From NCBI RefSeq assembly GCF_030441895.1, contig NZ_JARJAS010000020.1: a stretch of DNA of 64,000 bases. One strand, given 5' to 3'. Numbering within the stretch: position 1 is the stretch's first letter; each line of letters begins with the position of its first letter. A model generated the notes under the pieces. That model saw only the letters and a program-made list of their open reading frames with translations. It made no database searches and had not been told where the DNA came from. The position numbers were made by a program, and so were the translations under genes. The stretch is from Enterococcus_D entomosocium (GTDB lineage Bacteria > Bacillota > Bacilli > Lactobacillales > Enterococcaceae). Positions 8,627 through 17,502 of the stretch are shown here, piece after piece.

Positions 8627-8863
8627 GTGTATAATATCTTATTAACTGCTGTAATTGTTATTTCGATTTTAATGGTCATTACGATCATGATGCAGCCTAG
8701 CAAGCAAAATAGTGCAGCTAGTGCCTTTACTGGCGGTGCGGATCAATTGTTTGGTAAGCAAAAAGCCCGTGGATTTGAAGCAGTGATGCAGCGCTCAACG
8801 GCCATTTTAGGTTTTGTTTGGATGGTCTTGCTCTTTATTTTGGCTTTTCTTTCATCAAACTAA
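8627..8863 (+). CDS. secG: Protein translocase subunit SecG
   Basis: Small non-essential membrane subunit of the SecYEG channel. At 78 residues it has the typical two transmembrane segments (about 3-22 and 56-76) separated by a loop with the family pattern QPSKQNSAASAFTGGADQLF. The start is a GTG at 8627 after GCAAGGAGGAGC, an excellent ribosome binding site. secG upstream of an esterase, rnr and smpB is a conserved Firmicutes order, which supports the call. A terminator separates it from the esterase gene. Confidence 0.96.
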   Translation: MYNILLTAVIVISILMVITIMMQPSKQNSAASAFTGGADQLFGKQKARGFEAVMQRSTAILGFVWMVLLFILAFLSSN

Positions 8864-8877
8864 TCATTTTGCTAGCG

Positions 8878-8904
8878 AACCTCTCGTAAAGAGAGGTTTT
8901 TTTC
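8878..8904 (+). terminator. Terminator after secG
   Basis: AACCTCTC and GAGAGGTT flank GTAAA and are followed by a T-run. Confidence 0.88.
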
Positions 8905-8955
8905 TTTTTAAGGGTAAGATTTTGATCGCATTTGTCGAAGTATTCTTCTTAACTA

Positions 8956-8964
8956 TGGTAGAAT
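8956..8964 (+). promoter_or_regulatory. Extended -10 promoter for the est-rnr-smpB transcript
   Basis: TGGTAGAAT lies 23 bases before the esterase start. The TG extension could compensate for the absence of a well-placed -35. Confidence 0.45.
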
Positions 8965-8986
8965 TGGACGTGAGGTGAAAGGAAAC

Positions 8987-9739
8987 ATGAAAACATTTAA
9001 TCAACCAAAACCGGTTTTTGCTGAACACGGCAAGCGAGCAGTCATTTTGTTCCATGCCTATTCAGGTAGTCCTAACGATGTGCGTATGCTTTGTCGTTCG
9101 TTAGAACAAAAAGACTACACGGTTTATACGCCGATGTTTACTGGACATGGTACGCCCAATCCAGATGATATCTTAAATCAAGGGATGGCTGTTTGGCAGC
9201 AGGATGCTGCAGATGCAGTTACTTATGTAAGAGAAAAAGGCTATGAAGAAGTTGCCGTTCTTGGACTTTCGATGGGCGGGATTTTAGCGATGGATCGTTT
9301 GACACAAGATCCAACATTGATGGGGGGCGGACTGTTTTGTTCGCCACTATTTGAAACCAAGAATGAAGTGCCAGTCAATTTTGAAAAGTATGCTGAAATG
9401 GTCATACCCTATGCTGATTTAGACGAGGCGACCCAAAAAGAAATATTGGCAGAAGTCCCTCGTAAGGTCAGAGAGCAACTGCAAGGGATCGAAACAGTCG
9501 GACAAACCACAGCTGGGCATTTAGGGAAAATCGAGCGCCCAGTCTTTCTAGCACAAGCAGGAAAGGATCAAATGATCGATCCACAGACGGTTTTCAAAAC
9601 AGCAGGGGCACTGTCCCATGTTCCCTATACGCTTCAATGGTATCCCGAAAGCGGTCATGTGGTGACCGTTGGACCAGAACGGAAAAAATTAGAGCAGGAT
9701 GTGTTTGCTTTCTTAGAAACACTTGCTTGGAAAGAGTGA
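8987..9739 (+). CDS. Carboxylesterase (Est30-like serine hydrolase)
   Basis: A cytoplasmic alpha/beta-hydrolase of 250 residues that cleaves short-chain acyl esters in characterised relatives such as Geobacillus Est30. The nucleophile Ser95 sits in LGLSMGGI, the acid Asp in AGKDQMID and the His in SGHVVTVG, so the triad is complete, in contrast to the hydrolase at 7224-8180. LFHAYSGSPNDV forms the oxyanion loop. An in-frame GTG at 8975 exists, but ATG 8987 has TGAGGTGA eight bases upstream and is preferred. Only 3 bases separate its stop from the start of rnr, so they are co-transcribed, a conserved arrangement whose meaning is unclear. Confidence 0.93.
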   Translation: MKTFNQPKPVFAEHGKRAVILFHAYSGSPNDVRMLCRSLEQKDYTVYTPMFTGHGTPNPDDILNQGMAVWQQDAADAVTYVREKGYEEVAVLGLSMGGILAMDRLTQDPTLMGGGLFCSPLFETKNEVPVNFEKYAEMVIPYADLDEATQKEILAEVPRKVREQLQGIETVGQTTAGHLGKIERPVFLAQAGKDQMIDPQTVFKTAGALSHVPYTLQWYPESGHVVTVGPERKKLEQDVFAFLETLAWKE

Positions 9740-9742
9740 GTT

Positions 9743-12103
9743 ATGACAGAAACGATTAAAACAAAAATTATTCAGTTTCTCGAAGAAAGCCGCAAAAAAA
9801 GTTTTTCAATGGAAGAAATTGCTGAAGGTCTAGGACTTCAAAAAAGTACAGACTTTAAGAATCTTGTCCAGACAGTAGCGGCGATGGAACGAGAAGGCAG
9901 CGTGATTTTTAACAAAAAAGGCAAAGTGAAATTACCCATGAAACGAGTGTTTGTGGAAGGAACCTTCCGTGCCAACGAGCGGGGCTTCGGCTTTGTCACG
10001 TTGGATGAAGAAGAAGACGATATTTATATCCCTAAAGAAGCAACAGGCTATGCCATGGACGGCGATACCGTTGCTGTGGACATCGTGCACGTTGCGGATC
10101 CTTTCTCAGATCGTGGTGCAGAGGGGAAAGTCGTTGAGATCAAACAACGGGCCATCAGTCAGTTGGTCGGCGAGTTTACATTATTTGATGAAAAAGAGAT
10201 CGAAGAGTCGGATCTATATGGCGTTGTTCAGCCTAAAGATAAAAAACTAAGTGAATTAAAGGTGTTTATTGGTGCTCAAGGGATTCGACCTGTAGATGGG
10301 AGCATTGTGATCGTTGAAATCAGCCATTACCCAGAAAAAGGTTATTCGAAAAGCTTAGAGGGGTTGATCACGAAAGTTGTAGGACATAAAAACGATCCTG
10401 GAATGGATATATTATCGATCGTCGTGGCGAACGGGATTCCAACAAAATTCGAGGAAGAAACCTTAGCAGCGGCAGATGCAGTACCAGATACGATCGATCC
10501 TGCCGACTTTCCGGAACGGCGGGATTTACGAGATCAACAGATTGTAACAATCGATGGAGCGGATGCCAAAGATTTGGATGATGCGGTGACCGTAAAAGCA
10601 TTGCCTGACGGTAGCTTCTATTTGGGCGTGCATATCGCCGATGTTTCTTATTATGTGACCGAAAACAGCGCATTGGATAAAGAAGCGTTTGATCGGGGAA
10701 CGAGTGTCTATCTTACGGATCGTGTGATTCCGATGATCCCACAGCGTTTATCAAACGGGATCTGTTCGTTGAATCCGAATGTCCCAAGGTTGACTATGAG
10801 CTGTGAAATGTGGATCAACCAAGAGGGGATCGTCACGGATTACAATATTTTCCAAAGTATTATTCAAACAAGTGCCCGTATGACCTATCAGGCAGTCAAT
10901 CAAATTATTGAAGAGAATGATCCGAAAACCACCAAAGAGTATGCGGAACTAGTACCGATGTTTCATGATATGGGCGCCTTGCATCACGTGTTAGAAGCGA
11001 TGCGCATCAAACGTGGGGCAGTTTCTTTTGAAGACCGAGAAGCAAAAGTCTTGGTCGATGGAGAAGGACACCCGCAAGAAATCGTTCTACGAGCACGGGG
11101 CGTCGGCGAACGATTGATCGAATCATTCATGTTGGCAGCCAATGAAACCGTGGCGCGTCATTTCAATCAGAAGCATTTACCATTTATTTACCGGATCCAT
11201 GAGGAACCAAAAGAAGAGAAAATGCGCCGCTTCTTTGATTTTGCATCTGCTTTAGGGATCGTAGTCAAGCAGACCAATGGCTCGATCTCACCAAAACAAT
11301 TGCAAAAAGTTGTTGAAGATGTCGCAGATAAGCCAGAGGCAATGGTTGTCAATACGATGCTACTAAGAAGTATGCAACAAGCGAAGTATTCTGAAGAAAA
11401 CGTCGGTCACTATGGTTTGGCAGCGGAAGATTATACCCACTTCACGTCACCGATCCGTCGTTATCCCGACTTGATCGTGCATCGTTTGATTCGATCTTAC
11501 AGTGAAGATGTCTCAGAAGCCAACCAAAACAAATGGGCTGAAATCTTGCCGGACATCGCGCTGCACAGCTCCCAAATGGAACGACGAGCAGTCGATGCAG
11601 AAAGAGAAGTCGATGCGCTTAAAAAAGCTGAGTATATGGCCGATAAAGTAGGAGAAGAGTTTGACGGTATCATCAGTTCCGTCGTTAAGTTTGGTTTGTT
11701 TATTGAATTGCCTAACACGATTGAAGGGTTGATCCATATCAATAATCTGAAGCAAGATTACTTCCATTATTTGGAAAACCATCTGGCACTTGTGGGTGAA
11801 CGGACAGGCCTGACCTTTAAAATTGGTCAGAAAGTTCGCATCAAAGTCGTAAAGGCTGATCCAGAAACAAGAGAGATCGATTTCGAACTGGTAGCAGCAG
11901 AAGAAGTTGAAAAACTGCAAGCACCAAAAGCCAACAAACGTAACAACAATCAAAAAAATGAAGCTAGCCGCCGTGGAAAAAAACAACGAAACCCTGAGAA
12001 AAACCAAGGGAAACGCTTTGAGCAATCAGGCAAAGGCAAGCCGAAAAAAGCTGGCAAAGTGAAAAAGAAAAAACCTTTTTACAAAGGAATCAAGAAAAAA
12101 TAA
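9743..12103 (+). CDS. rnr: Ribonuclease R (3'-5' exoribonuclease)
   Basis: Processive hydrolytic exoribonuclease that degrades structured RNA and works with tmRNA-SmpB on stalled messages. The 786 residues show an N-terminal winged helix (about 1-70), two OB/cold-shock folds (about 70-240), the RNB catalytic domain (about 255-590) with the metal-binding aspartates in TIDGADAKDLDDAV and the motif HFTSPIRRYPDL, an S1 domain (about 640-720, EFDGIISSVVKFGLFIEL) and a long Lys/Arg-rich tail. It lies directly before smpB, 15 bases apart with the chosen smpB start, matching the functional link in trans-translation. Confidence 0.98.
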   Translation: MTETIKTKIIQFLEESRKKSFSMEEIAEGLGLQKSTDFKNLVQTVAAMEREGSVIFNKKGKVKLPMKRVFVEGTFRANERGFGFVTLDEEEDDIYIPKEATGYAMDGDTVAVDIVHVADPFSDRGAEGKVVEIKQRAISQLVGEFTLFDEKEIEESDLYGVVQPKDKKLSELKVFIGAQGIRPVDGSIVIVEISHYPEKGYSKSLEGLITKVVGHKNDPGMDILSIVVANGIPTKFEEETLAAADAVPDTIDPADFPERRDLRDQQIVTIDGADAKDLDDAVTVKALPDGSFYLGVHIADVSYYVTENSALDKEAFDRGTSVYLTDRVIPMIPQRLSNGICSLNPNVPRLTMSCEMWINQEGIVTDYNIFQSIIQTSARMTYQAVNQIIEENDPKTTKEYAELVPMFHDMGALHHVLEAMRIKRGAVSFEDREAKVLVDGEGHPQEIVLRARGVGERLIESFMLAANETVARHFNQKHLPFIYRIHEEPKEEKMRRFFDFASALGIVVKQTNGSISPKQLQKVVEDVADKPEAMVVNTMLLRSMQQAKYSEENVGHYGLAAEDYTHFTSPIRRYPDLIVHRLIRSYSEDVSEANQNKWAEILPDIALHSSQMERRAVDAEREVDALKKAEYMADKVGEEFDGIISSVVKFGLFIELPNTIEGLIHINNLKQDYFHYLENHLALVGERTGLTFKIGQKVRIKVVKADPETREIDFELVAAEEVEKLQAPKANKRNNNQKNEASRRGKKQRNPEKNQGKRFEQSGKGKPKKAGKVKKKKPFYKGIKKK

Positions 12104-12118
12104 TTGGAGGGATGGCCC

Positions 12119-12577
12119 GTGCCTAAAGGAGAAGGGAAATTAATCGCCCAAAACAAAAAGGCCCGCCATGATTACACGATCCTCGATACGATCGAAGCGG
12201 GGATCGTCTTACAGGGAACCGAGATCAAGGCGATCCGTAACAGTCGGATCAATTTGAAAGACGGCTTTGTACGTATTCGTAACGGTGAGGCATTCTTAGT
12301 CAATGTGCATATCAGCCCTTACGAGCAAGGAAACATTTTTAATCATGATCCACTACGGACAAGAAAACTGTTACTGCATAAAAAGCAGATTGCTCGTCTG
12401 ATTGGCGAAACAAAAAATACCGGCATGACGATCGTTCCGTTAAAGGTGTATATCAAGGATGGTTATGCCAAAGTTTTGATTGGTTTAGCGAAAGGAAAAC
12501 GCGAATATGACAAGCGGGAATCCTTGAAACGCAAAGATCAAGAAAGACAAATTGACCGAGTTCTTAGAAATTTCTAA
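12119..12577 (+). CDS. smpB: SsrA-binding protein SmpB
   Basis: Binds tmRNA and brings it to stalled ribosomes for trans-translation. MPKGEGKLIAQNKKARHDY and LQGTEIKAIRNSRINLKD are family signatures, and the Lys/Arg-rich C-terminus ending in RKDQERQIDRVLRNF is the helical tail that enters the mRNA channel. The protein has 152 residues. The start is GTG 12119: GGAGG at 12106-12110 is spaced for it and the alignment begins there, whereas an in-frame TTG at 12104 would add residues not found in the family. The tmRNA gene itself is not visible next to it. Confidence 0.97.
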   Translation: MPKGEGKLIAQNKKARHDYTILDTIEAGIVLQGTEIKAIRNSRINLKDGFVRIRNGEAFLVNVHISPYEQGNIFNHDPLRTRKLLLHKKQIARLIGETKNTGMTIVPLKVYIKDGYAKVLIGLAKGKREYDKRESLKRKDQERQIDRVLRNF

Positions 12578-12597
12578 TTTTCTAAGAACTTCTTTTA
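12560..12597 (+). terminator. AT-rich terminator overlapping the end of smpB
   Basis: GTTCTTAGAAA (12560-12570) pairs with TTCTAAGAAC (12580-12589), followed by TTCTTTT. The stem includes the last codons of smpB. Confidence 0.6.
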
Positions 12598-12765
12598 GAA
12601 TCCGATAGAGGTTATTGCTTTGAAAATCACGCTAAATTTGGTAGCATTTAAGGGAAAGCTGTTGATATAACAGGCTTTTTCTTCCACATAGCGACACGGG
12701 GATTTTTCATTTAATTTAGGATTTTTGGCATTGTGAGTTTTTTGTCTAATTTTCTTGAAAATGCT

Positions 12766-12794
12766 TTGAAATTTTCCATTCGTGGTGGTATGAT
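12766..12794 (+). promoter_or_regulatory. Promoter of the ATP synthase operon
   Basis: TTGAAA and TATGAT are separated by exactly 17 bases, about 77 bases before the atpB start. This is a near-consensus sigma-A promoter. Confidence 0.8.
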
Positions 12795-12870
12795 ACCGAT
12801 TGTTATGAGAGGAAACGCATTGTAACACCAGATTTTTTTCTGGAGATGACAGGAAAAGAGGTGAGAAAGA

Positions 12871-13590
12871 TTGGAAGATAAATCGCTTATGTTTCATATC
12901 GGTCCTATATGGTTTGATGGAACTGTAGCTATGATGACAATCATTTCTTGTATTATTGTTTTTTTGGTGGTCTTTATTTGTACACGTAATCTGCAAATGA
13001 AACCGAAAGGGAAGCAGAACTTCATTGAATGGGTCATTGACTTTGTTCGTGGTATCGTAGCGGACAATCTACCAGGATCTCAAGTGAACAACTTTCATTT
13101 GCTCGGTGTAACAATGTTTCTTTTTGTGTTTGTGGCAAATGAGATCGGGTTAGTCACAAAAATTGTGACGACAGATGACATTACCTTGTGGAAAAGTCCG
13201 ACAGCAGACCCGTTTGTTACATTGACACTTGCACTTATGGTTATTTCCTTGACACATTTCTTTGGGATCAAGTCGTTGGGCTTCAAAAATTACTTGATCA
13301 ATTCGTACTTAAAACCGGTGGGGTTCTTATTGCCGCTAAAAATCATCGAAGAATTTACGAATGTCATCACGTTAGGCTTACGTTTATATGGGAATATATT
13401 CGCGGGAGAAGTGTTATTAGGATTGATTGCCAACATGTTTATTAGTCTTGGTTGGTGGTCATTGCCGATCGTGATGCCGCTAGAAATGATCTGGATTGGC
13501 TTCTCGCTCTTTATTGGAGCGATCCAAGCTTATGTATTTGTTACATTGACCATGGTATTTATGAGCCACAAAATCGTGGCAGAACATTAA
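12871..13590 (+). CDS. atpB: ATP synthase subunit a (Fo)
   Basis: Membrane subunit forming the proton half-channels against the c-ring. The 239 residues contain several membrane segments and the essential arginine in LGLRLYGNIFAGE. The start is TTG 12871, supported by GAGGTGAG eight bases upstream and by the lack of a suitable ATG before the first conserved residues. It is the first gene of an atpBEFHAGDC operon; no atpI is visible upstream. A TTG start may hold its translation below that of the c subunit. Confidence 0.97.
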   Translation: MEDKSLMFHIGPIWFDGTVAMMTIISCIIVFLVVFICTRNLQMKPKGKQNFIEWVIDFVRGIVADNLPGSQVNNFHLLGVTMFLFVFVANEIGLVTKIVTTDDITLWKSPTADPFVTLTLALMVISLTHFFGIKSLGFKNYLINSYLKPVGFLLPLKIIEEFTNVITLGLRLYGNIFAGEVLLGLIANMFISLGWWSLPIVMPLEMIWIGFSLFIGAIQAYVFVTLTMVFMSHKIVAEH

Positions 13591-13622
13591 TCGAATCGAC
13601 ATACAATTAGGAGGAAAAAAGA

Positions 13623-13835
13623 ATGAACTTTATTGGAGCAGGATTAGCAATTATCGGAGCAGCAATTGGTGCAGGGTATGGTAACGGACAAGTAATCGCA
13701 AAAACGATCGAATCAATGGCACGCCAACCTGAAATGTCAGGTCAACTACGTTCAACAATGTTTATCGGGGTAGCGTTAGTCGAAGCTGTACCGATTCTAG
13801 GGGTAGTTATCGCGCTGTTATTAGTCTTCCGATAA
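13623..13835 (+). CDS. atpE: ATP synthase subunit c (Fo)
   Basis: A 70-residue hairpin of two membrane helices that forms the rotor ring. Glycine-rich helix 1 (GAAIGAGYGNG), the polar loop ARQPE and the ion-carrying glutamate in VALVEAVPI are visible. Helix 1 lacks the glutamine characteristic of sodium-translocating rings, so proton coupling is expected. AGGAGGAAAAAAGAATG is a near-perfect ribosome binding site, consistent with the high copy number of this subunit. Confidence 0.98.
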   Translation: MNFIGAGLAIIGAAIGAGYGNGQVIAKTIESMARQPEMSGQLRSTMFIGVALVEAVPILGVVIALLLVFR

Positions 13836-13923
13836 GACAAGCACGAAAAGGCAGAAACGAACAATTGCACTCGTTTTTGCTTTTTTCTAATGAAACAATG
13901 ACTTTCAGAAAGGAAGAATCGTT

Positions 13924-14448
13924 ATGCTAAATCAGTTGGTTATAGCGGAAGTTCAAAATCCAATGCTTGGCAATATTATCGTTGTCAGCGGATCAATTCT
14001 TCTTTTGCTATTCTTATTGAAACATTTTGCATGGGATGCCATCAGCAGCATGATGCAAAAACGGGAAGATAAAATCGCCAATGATTTGGATTCAGCGGAA
14101 CAATCACGCTTGAATGCAGCAAAATTAGAAAAAGAACGCCAAGAAAAATTGGCACGTTCTCATTCTGAAGCTGCGGAGATCATCAAGAGCGCCAAAGATA
14201 GCGGGGAATTGAGTCGGCAAAATATTTTGAGCGAGACCAAAGAAGAAGTGGCTCGTTTGAAAGAAAAAGCAAACTCAGATATCACCCTTGAAAAAGAAAC
14301 TGCGTTAAAAGAAGTGAAAGATGATGTTGCAGAACTTTCGCTTCAAATCGCAGAAAAAATCTTAGGCCGCGAATTGACTCCCGAAAATCATGAATCCCTA
14401 ATCAATCAATATATCGAAGGATTGGGTTCAGTTAATGAAACTCGATAA
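13924..14448 (+). CDS. atpF: ATP synthase subunit b (Fo stator)
   Basis: Peripheral stalk subunit of 174 residues: one N-terminal membrane helix (about 16-36, IIVVSGSILLLLFLLKHF) followed by a long charged coiled coil rich in Glu, Lys and Ala that reaches up to F1 and binds delta. The spacing from atpE is 88 bases. Its end overlaps the start of atpH by 14 bases, suggesting coupled translation of the two stator subunits. Confidence 0.97.
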   Translation: MLNQLVIAEVQNPMLGNIIVVSGSILLLLFLLKHFAWDAISSMMQKREDKIANDLDSAEQSRLNAAKLEKERQEKLARSHSEAAEIIKSAKDSGELSRQNILSETKEEVARLKEKANSDITLEKETALKEVKDDVAELSLQIAEKILGRELTPENHESLINQYIEGLGSVNETR

Positions 14449-14977
14449 ATTCACAGTGGGAAAACGTTATGGAAAAGCGTTGTTCGAATTGGCGATGGAA
14501 GAACAGCGCTTGACAGAAGTTTACCAAGAATTATTGACCTTGCGTCAGATTTATCAGGAAATTCCAACATTCGGCCAAATCGTGACCGATAACCGTTTGG
14601 ATCTTCATGAGAAAAGACAATTAGTCGATCAATTGCTGAAGGGCTTTGAAGGTTTAGTCAGAAATTTCTTGGAGATCGTTTACGAATATGATCGCATGGA
14701 TGATTTATTGCTGATCATTGATGAATACGAACGTCGTTACGATGAATATCAAGGTCTTGTTCTCGGAACGATCACAACGGCTGTTGCTTTGTCAGCAGAA
14801 CAAAAAAGCAAAATCGAAAAGCAAATCGCCGATAAGCTTGGGTACAAGCAGGCACAATTGAAAGAAACGATCGATCCAACGATTTTAGGCGGTGTCATCG
14901 TTGAAGCAAATCATCAAGTGATCGACGGTAGTATTAAGAGTCAACTGGATTATCTGCGACAAAAAATCGGCAGATAA
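14435..14977 (+). CDS. atpH: ATP synthase subunit delta (F1 stator)
   Basis: Connects the b dimer to the top of the alpha3beta3 head. The 180 residues begin with the family pattern FTVGKRYGKALFELA and end with GGVIVEANHQVIDGSIKSQLDYL, the conserved C-terminal delta signature. It overlaps atpF by 14 bases, and atpA begins 23 bases after it. Confidence 0.97.
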   Translation: MKLDKFTVGKRYGKALFELAMEEQRLTEVYQELLTLRQIYQEIPTFGQIVTDNRLDLHEKRQLVDQLLKGFEGLVRNFLEIVYEYDRMDDLLLIIDEYERRYDEYQGLVLGTITTAVALSAEQKSKIEKQIADKLGYKQAQLKETIDPTILGGVIVEANHQVIDGSIKSQLDYLRQKIGR

Positions 14978-15000
14978 ACAAGAGATAAGAGGTGAATCGG

Positions 15001-16557
15001 ATGGCCATCAAAGCAGAAGAAATTAGTGCCTTGATCAAAGAGCAAATTAAAAATTATCAGAACGAACTTTCTGTAGAAGAAATCGGTACTGTCACATATG
15101 TTGGGGACGGGATCGCCCGCGCCCACGGTTTAGAAAATGCCATGAGTGGAGAACTGCTTGAGTTTTCAAACGGTTCTTATGGGATGGCACAAAACTTAGA
15201 GTCAAACGATGTCGGAATCATCATCCTAGGTGATTTTGAAACCATTCGTGAAGGGGACAAAGTAAAACGAACCGGTAAAATCATGGAAGTTCCTGTCGGC
15301 GATGCATTAATTGGCCGGGTAGTAAATCCATTAGGGCAACCAATCGATGGTTTAGGTCCGATCGAAACAGATAAATCACGCCCAGTCGAAGCAGCTGCAC
15401 CAGGTGTTATGCAACGGAAATCCGTTTCGGAACCAATGCAAACAGGGTTGAAAGCTATTGATGCTTTAGTACCAATCGGTCGTGGCCAACGGGAATTAGT
15501 CATCGGTGACCGGAAAACCGGAAAAACAACGATCGCTATTGATGCGATCATCAACCAAAAAGGGCAAGACATGATCTGTATTTATGTCGCAATTGGCCAA
15601 AAAGATTCAACTGTTCGTGCACAAGTGGAAACATTGCGTCGTTACGGGGCCCTTGATTACACGATCGTGGTCTCAGCAGGTGCTTCACAACCAGCACCAC
15701 TGCTTTATATCGCACCTTATGCGGGGGCTGCGATGGGGGAAGAATTCATGTATAACGGCAAACATGTTTTGATCGTCTTTGATGACTTATCAAAACAAGC
15801 GGTCGCTTATCGTGAACTTTCTCTACTTCTGCGTCGTCCGCCAGGTCGTGAAGCATACCCAGGGGATGTCTTCTACTTGCATTCTCGTTTATTGGAACGT
15901 GCAGCGAAATTAAGTGATGAACTAGGTGGTGGATCGATGACGGCATTGCCGTTTGTTGAAACACAAGCAGGGGATATTTCAGCCTATATCCCAACCAACG
16001 TGATTTCTATCACAGATGGACAAATTTTCTTAGAAAACGACCTTTTCTATTCTGGTGTTCGTCCTGCCGTAGCGGCTGGATTATCCGTTTCACGGGTTGG
16101 TGGTTCTGCGCAGATCAAAGCAATGAAAAAAGTTGCCGGTACCTTGCGTTTGGACTTGGCTAGCTATCGCGAACTAGAGGCCTTTACGCAGTTTGGGTCT
16201 GATCTAGATGCTGCAACACAAGCCAAATTAAACCGCGGTCGTCGAACCGTTGAAATCTTGAAGCAAAAACTGCATGAACCACTGGCAGTAGAAAAACAAG
16301 TCGTGATTCTTTATGCCTTGACGCATGGATTCATTGATAGTGTACCAGTCAATAAACTATTGGACTTTGAAGCAGAATTATTTGAATATATCGAAGCAAA
16401 TGCAGCGACGATTTTTGAAACCATTCGGACAACGAAAGACTTGCCAGAAGAAAGCTTGTTAGATGACACCATTAAAGCATTCAAAGATATTTTCATGGCA
16501 TCCAACGGTTCTCGGGTGACACCCCAAGATAAAATATCGACAATGCAAAACGCATAA
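15001..16557 (+). CDS. atpA: ATP synthase subunit alpha (F1)
   Basis: Non-catalytic nucleotide-binding subunit of the F1 head, 518 residues. The P-loop reads GDRKTGKT, the family pattern PGVMQRKSV and the arginine-finger region SVSRVGGSAQ are present. An upstream in-frame GTG at 14992 is possible, but ATG 15001 has AGAGGTGA at ideal spacing and gives the usual N-terminus MAIKAEEISALIK. Confidence 0.98.
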   Translation: MAIKAEEISALIKEQIKNYQNELSVEEIGTVTYVGDGIARAHGLENAMSGELLEFSNGSYGMAQNLESNDVGIIILGDFETIREGDKVKRTGKIMEVPVGDALIGRVVNPLGQPIDGLGPIETDKSRPVEAAAPGVMQRKSVSEPMQTGLKAIDALVPIGRGQRELVIGDRKTGKTTIAIDAIINQKGQDMICIYVAIGQKDSTVRAQVETLRRYGALDYTIVVSAGASQPAPLLYIAPYAGAAMGEEFMYNGKHVLIVFDDLSKQAVAYRELSLLLRRPPGREAYPGDVFYLHSRLLERAAKLSDELGGGSMTALPFVETQAGDISAYIPTNVISITDGQIFLENDLFYSGVRPAVAAGLSVSRVGGSAQIKAMKKVAGTLRLDLASYRELEAFTQFGSDLDAATQAKLNRGRRTVEILKQKLHEPLAVEKQVVILYALTHGFIDSVPVNKLLDFEAELFEYIEANAATIFETIRTTKDLPEESLLDDTIKAFKDIFMASNGSRVTPQDKISTMQNA

Positions 16558-16573
16558 AAAGAGGTGAGAGAAA

Positions 16574-17476
16574 ATGGCTGCTTCATTAAATGAAATCAAG
16601 CAACGAATTGCCTCAACAAAAAAAACCAGCCAAATCACAAAGGCCATGCAAATGGTTTCAGCTGCAAAATTAACAAAATCTGAAGCTCATTCGAAACAGT
16701 TTCAAGTGTATGCCAACAAAGTACGTGAAATCGTTACGCATTTAACTGCGCAGCAGCTTTCCGATCTTGCAGGTTCTGGTCCAAAAGATGGTGTGAACTA
16801 TAACAGTATGTTGGTTAGTCGTCCGGTCAAACGCACAGGCTACATCGTCATCACTTCTGATGGCGGTCTAGTGGGCGGCTACAATAGTTCCATCTTGAAG
16901 CAAATGATGACCATGCTGGATGAAGACCATGCAAAAGAAGAAGAGTATGTCATGATTGCCATTGGTGCAACTGGCGCTGACTTTTTCAAAGCACGGGGCA
17001 TCAATTTGGCGTACGAGCTAAGAAACCTTTCGGATCAACCAAGCTTTGACGAGGTGCGTAAAATCGTAACATTGGCGACAACGATGTACCAAAACGAAGT
17101 CTTCGATGAATTATATGTGTGTTATAACCATCACATCAACTCATTGACTAGCCAATTTCGTGTGGAGAAAATGTTGCCGATTTCCGATCTAGATCCTGAA
17201 GAAGCCGAAAGTTATGAACAAGAATACTTGTTTGAACCTTCCAGAGAAGCAATTTTGAATCAATTACTGCCTCAATACGCTGAAAGCTTGATTTATGGTG
17301 CGATTGTTGACGCAAAAACAGCCGAGCATGCTGCCGGAATGACAGCGATGAAAACAGCAACAGATAATGCCAAAAATATTATTGGGGACTTGACGATCTC
17401 TTATAACCGAGCGCGCCAAGGAGCGATCACCCAAGAAATTACTGAAATTGTGGCGGGGGCATCCGCGTTAGAATAG
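16574..17476 (+). CDS. atpG: ATP synthase subunit gamma (F1 rotor shaft)
   Basis: Central stalk that turns inside the alpha3beta3 head. The 300 residues start with the conserved N-terminal helix (LNEIKQRIASTKKTSQITKAM) and end with ATDNAKNIIGDLTISYNRAR and ITQEITEIVAGASAL, the two long helices of the coiled coil. The ribosome binding site is GAGGTGAG, 16 bases after atpA. Confidence 0.98.
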   Translation: MAASLNEIKQRIASTKKTSQITKAMQMVSAAKLTKSEAHSKQFQVYANKVREIVTHLTAQQLSDLAGSGPKDGVNYNSMLVSRPVKRTGYIVITSDGGLVGGYNSSILKQMMTMLDEDHAKEEEYVMIAIGATGADFFKARGINLAYELRNLSDQPSFDEVRKIVTLATTMYQNEVFDELYVCYNHHINSLTSQFRVEKMLPISDLDPEEAESYEQEYLFEPSREAILNQLLPQYAESLIYGAIVDAKTAEHAAGMTAMKTATDNAKNIIGDLTISYNRARQGAITQEITEIVAGASALE

Positions 17477-17502
17477 TTTCAAGAACGAATGGAGGAATAC
17501 GA

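Noticed and set aside
11513..12025. 170-codon open frame on the minus strand
   Set aside because: It lies wholly inside rnr, has no ribosome binding site and its composition mirrors the codons of the real gene on the other strand.
12578..12870. tmRNA (ssrA) gene expected near smpB
   Set aside because: The spacer is too short and has neither the tRNA-like ends nor a tag-coding frame.
12595..12996. 133-codon minus-strand frame across the atp promoter
   Set aside because: It runs antisense to a good promoter and the start of atpB, with no ribosome binding site and a low-complexity product.
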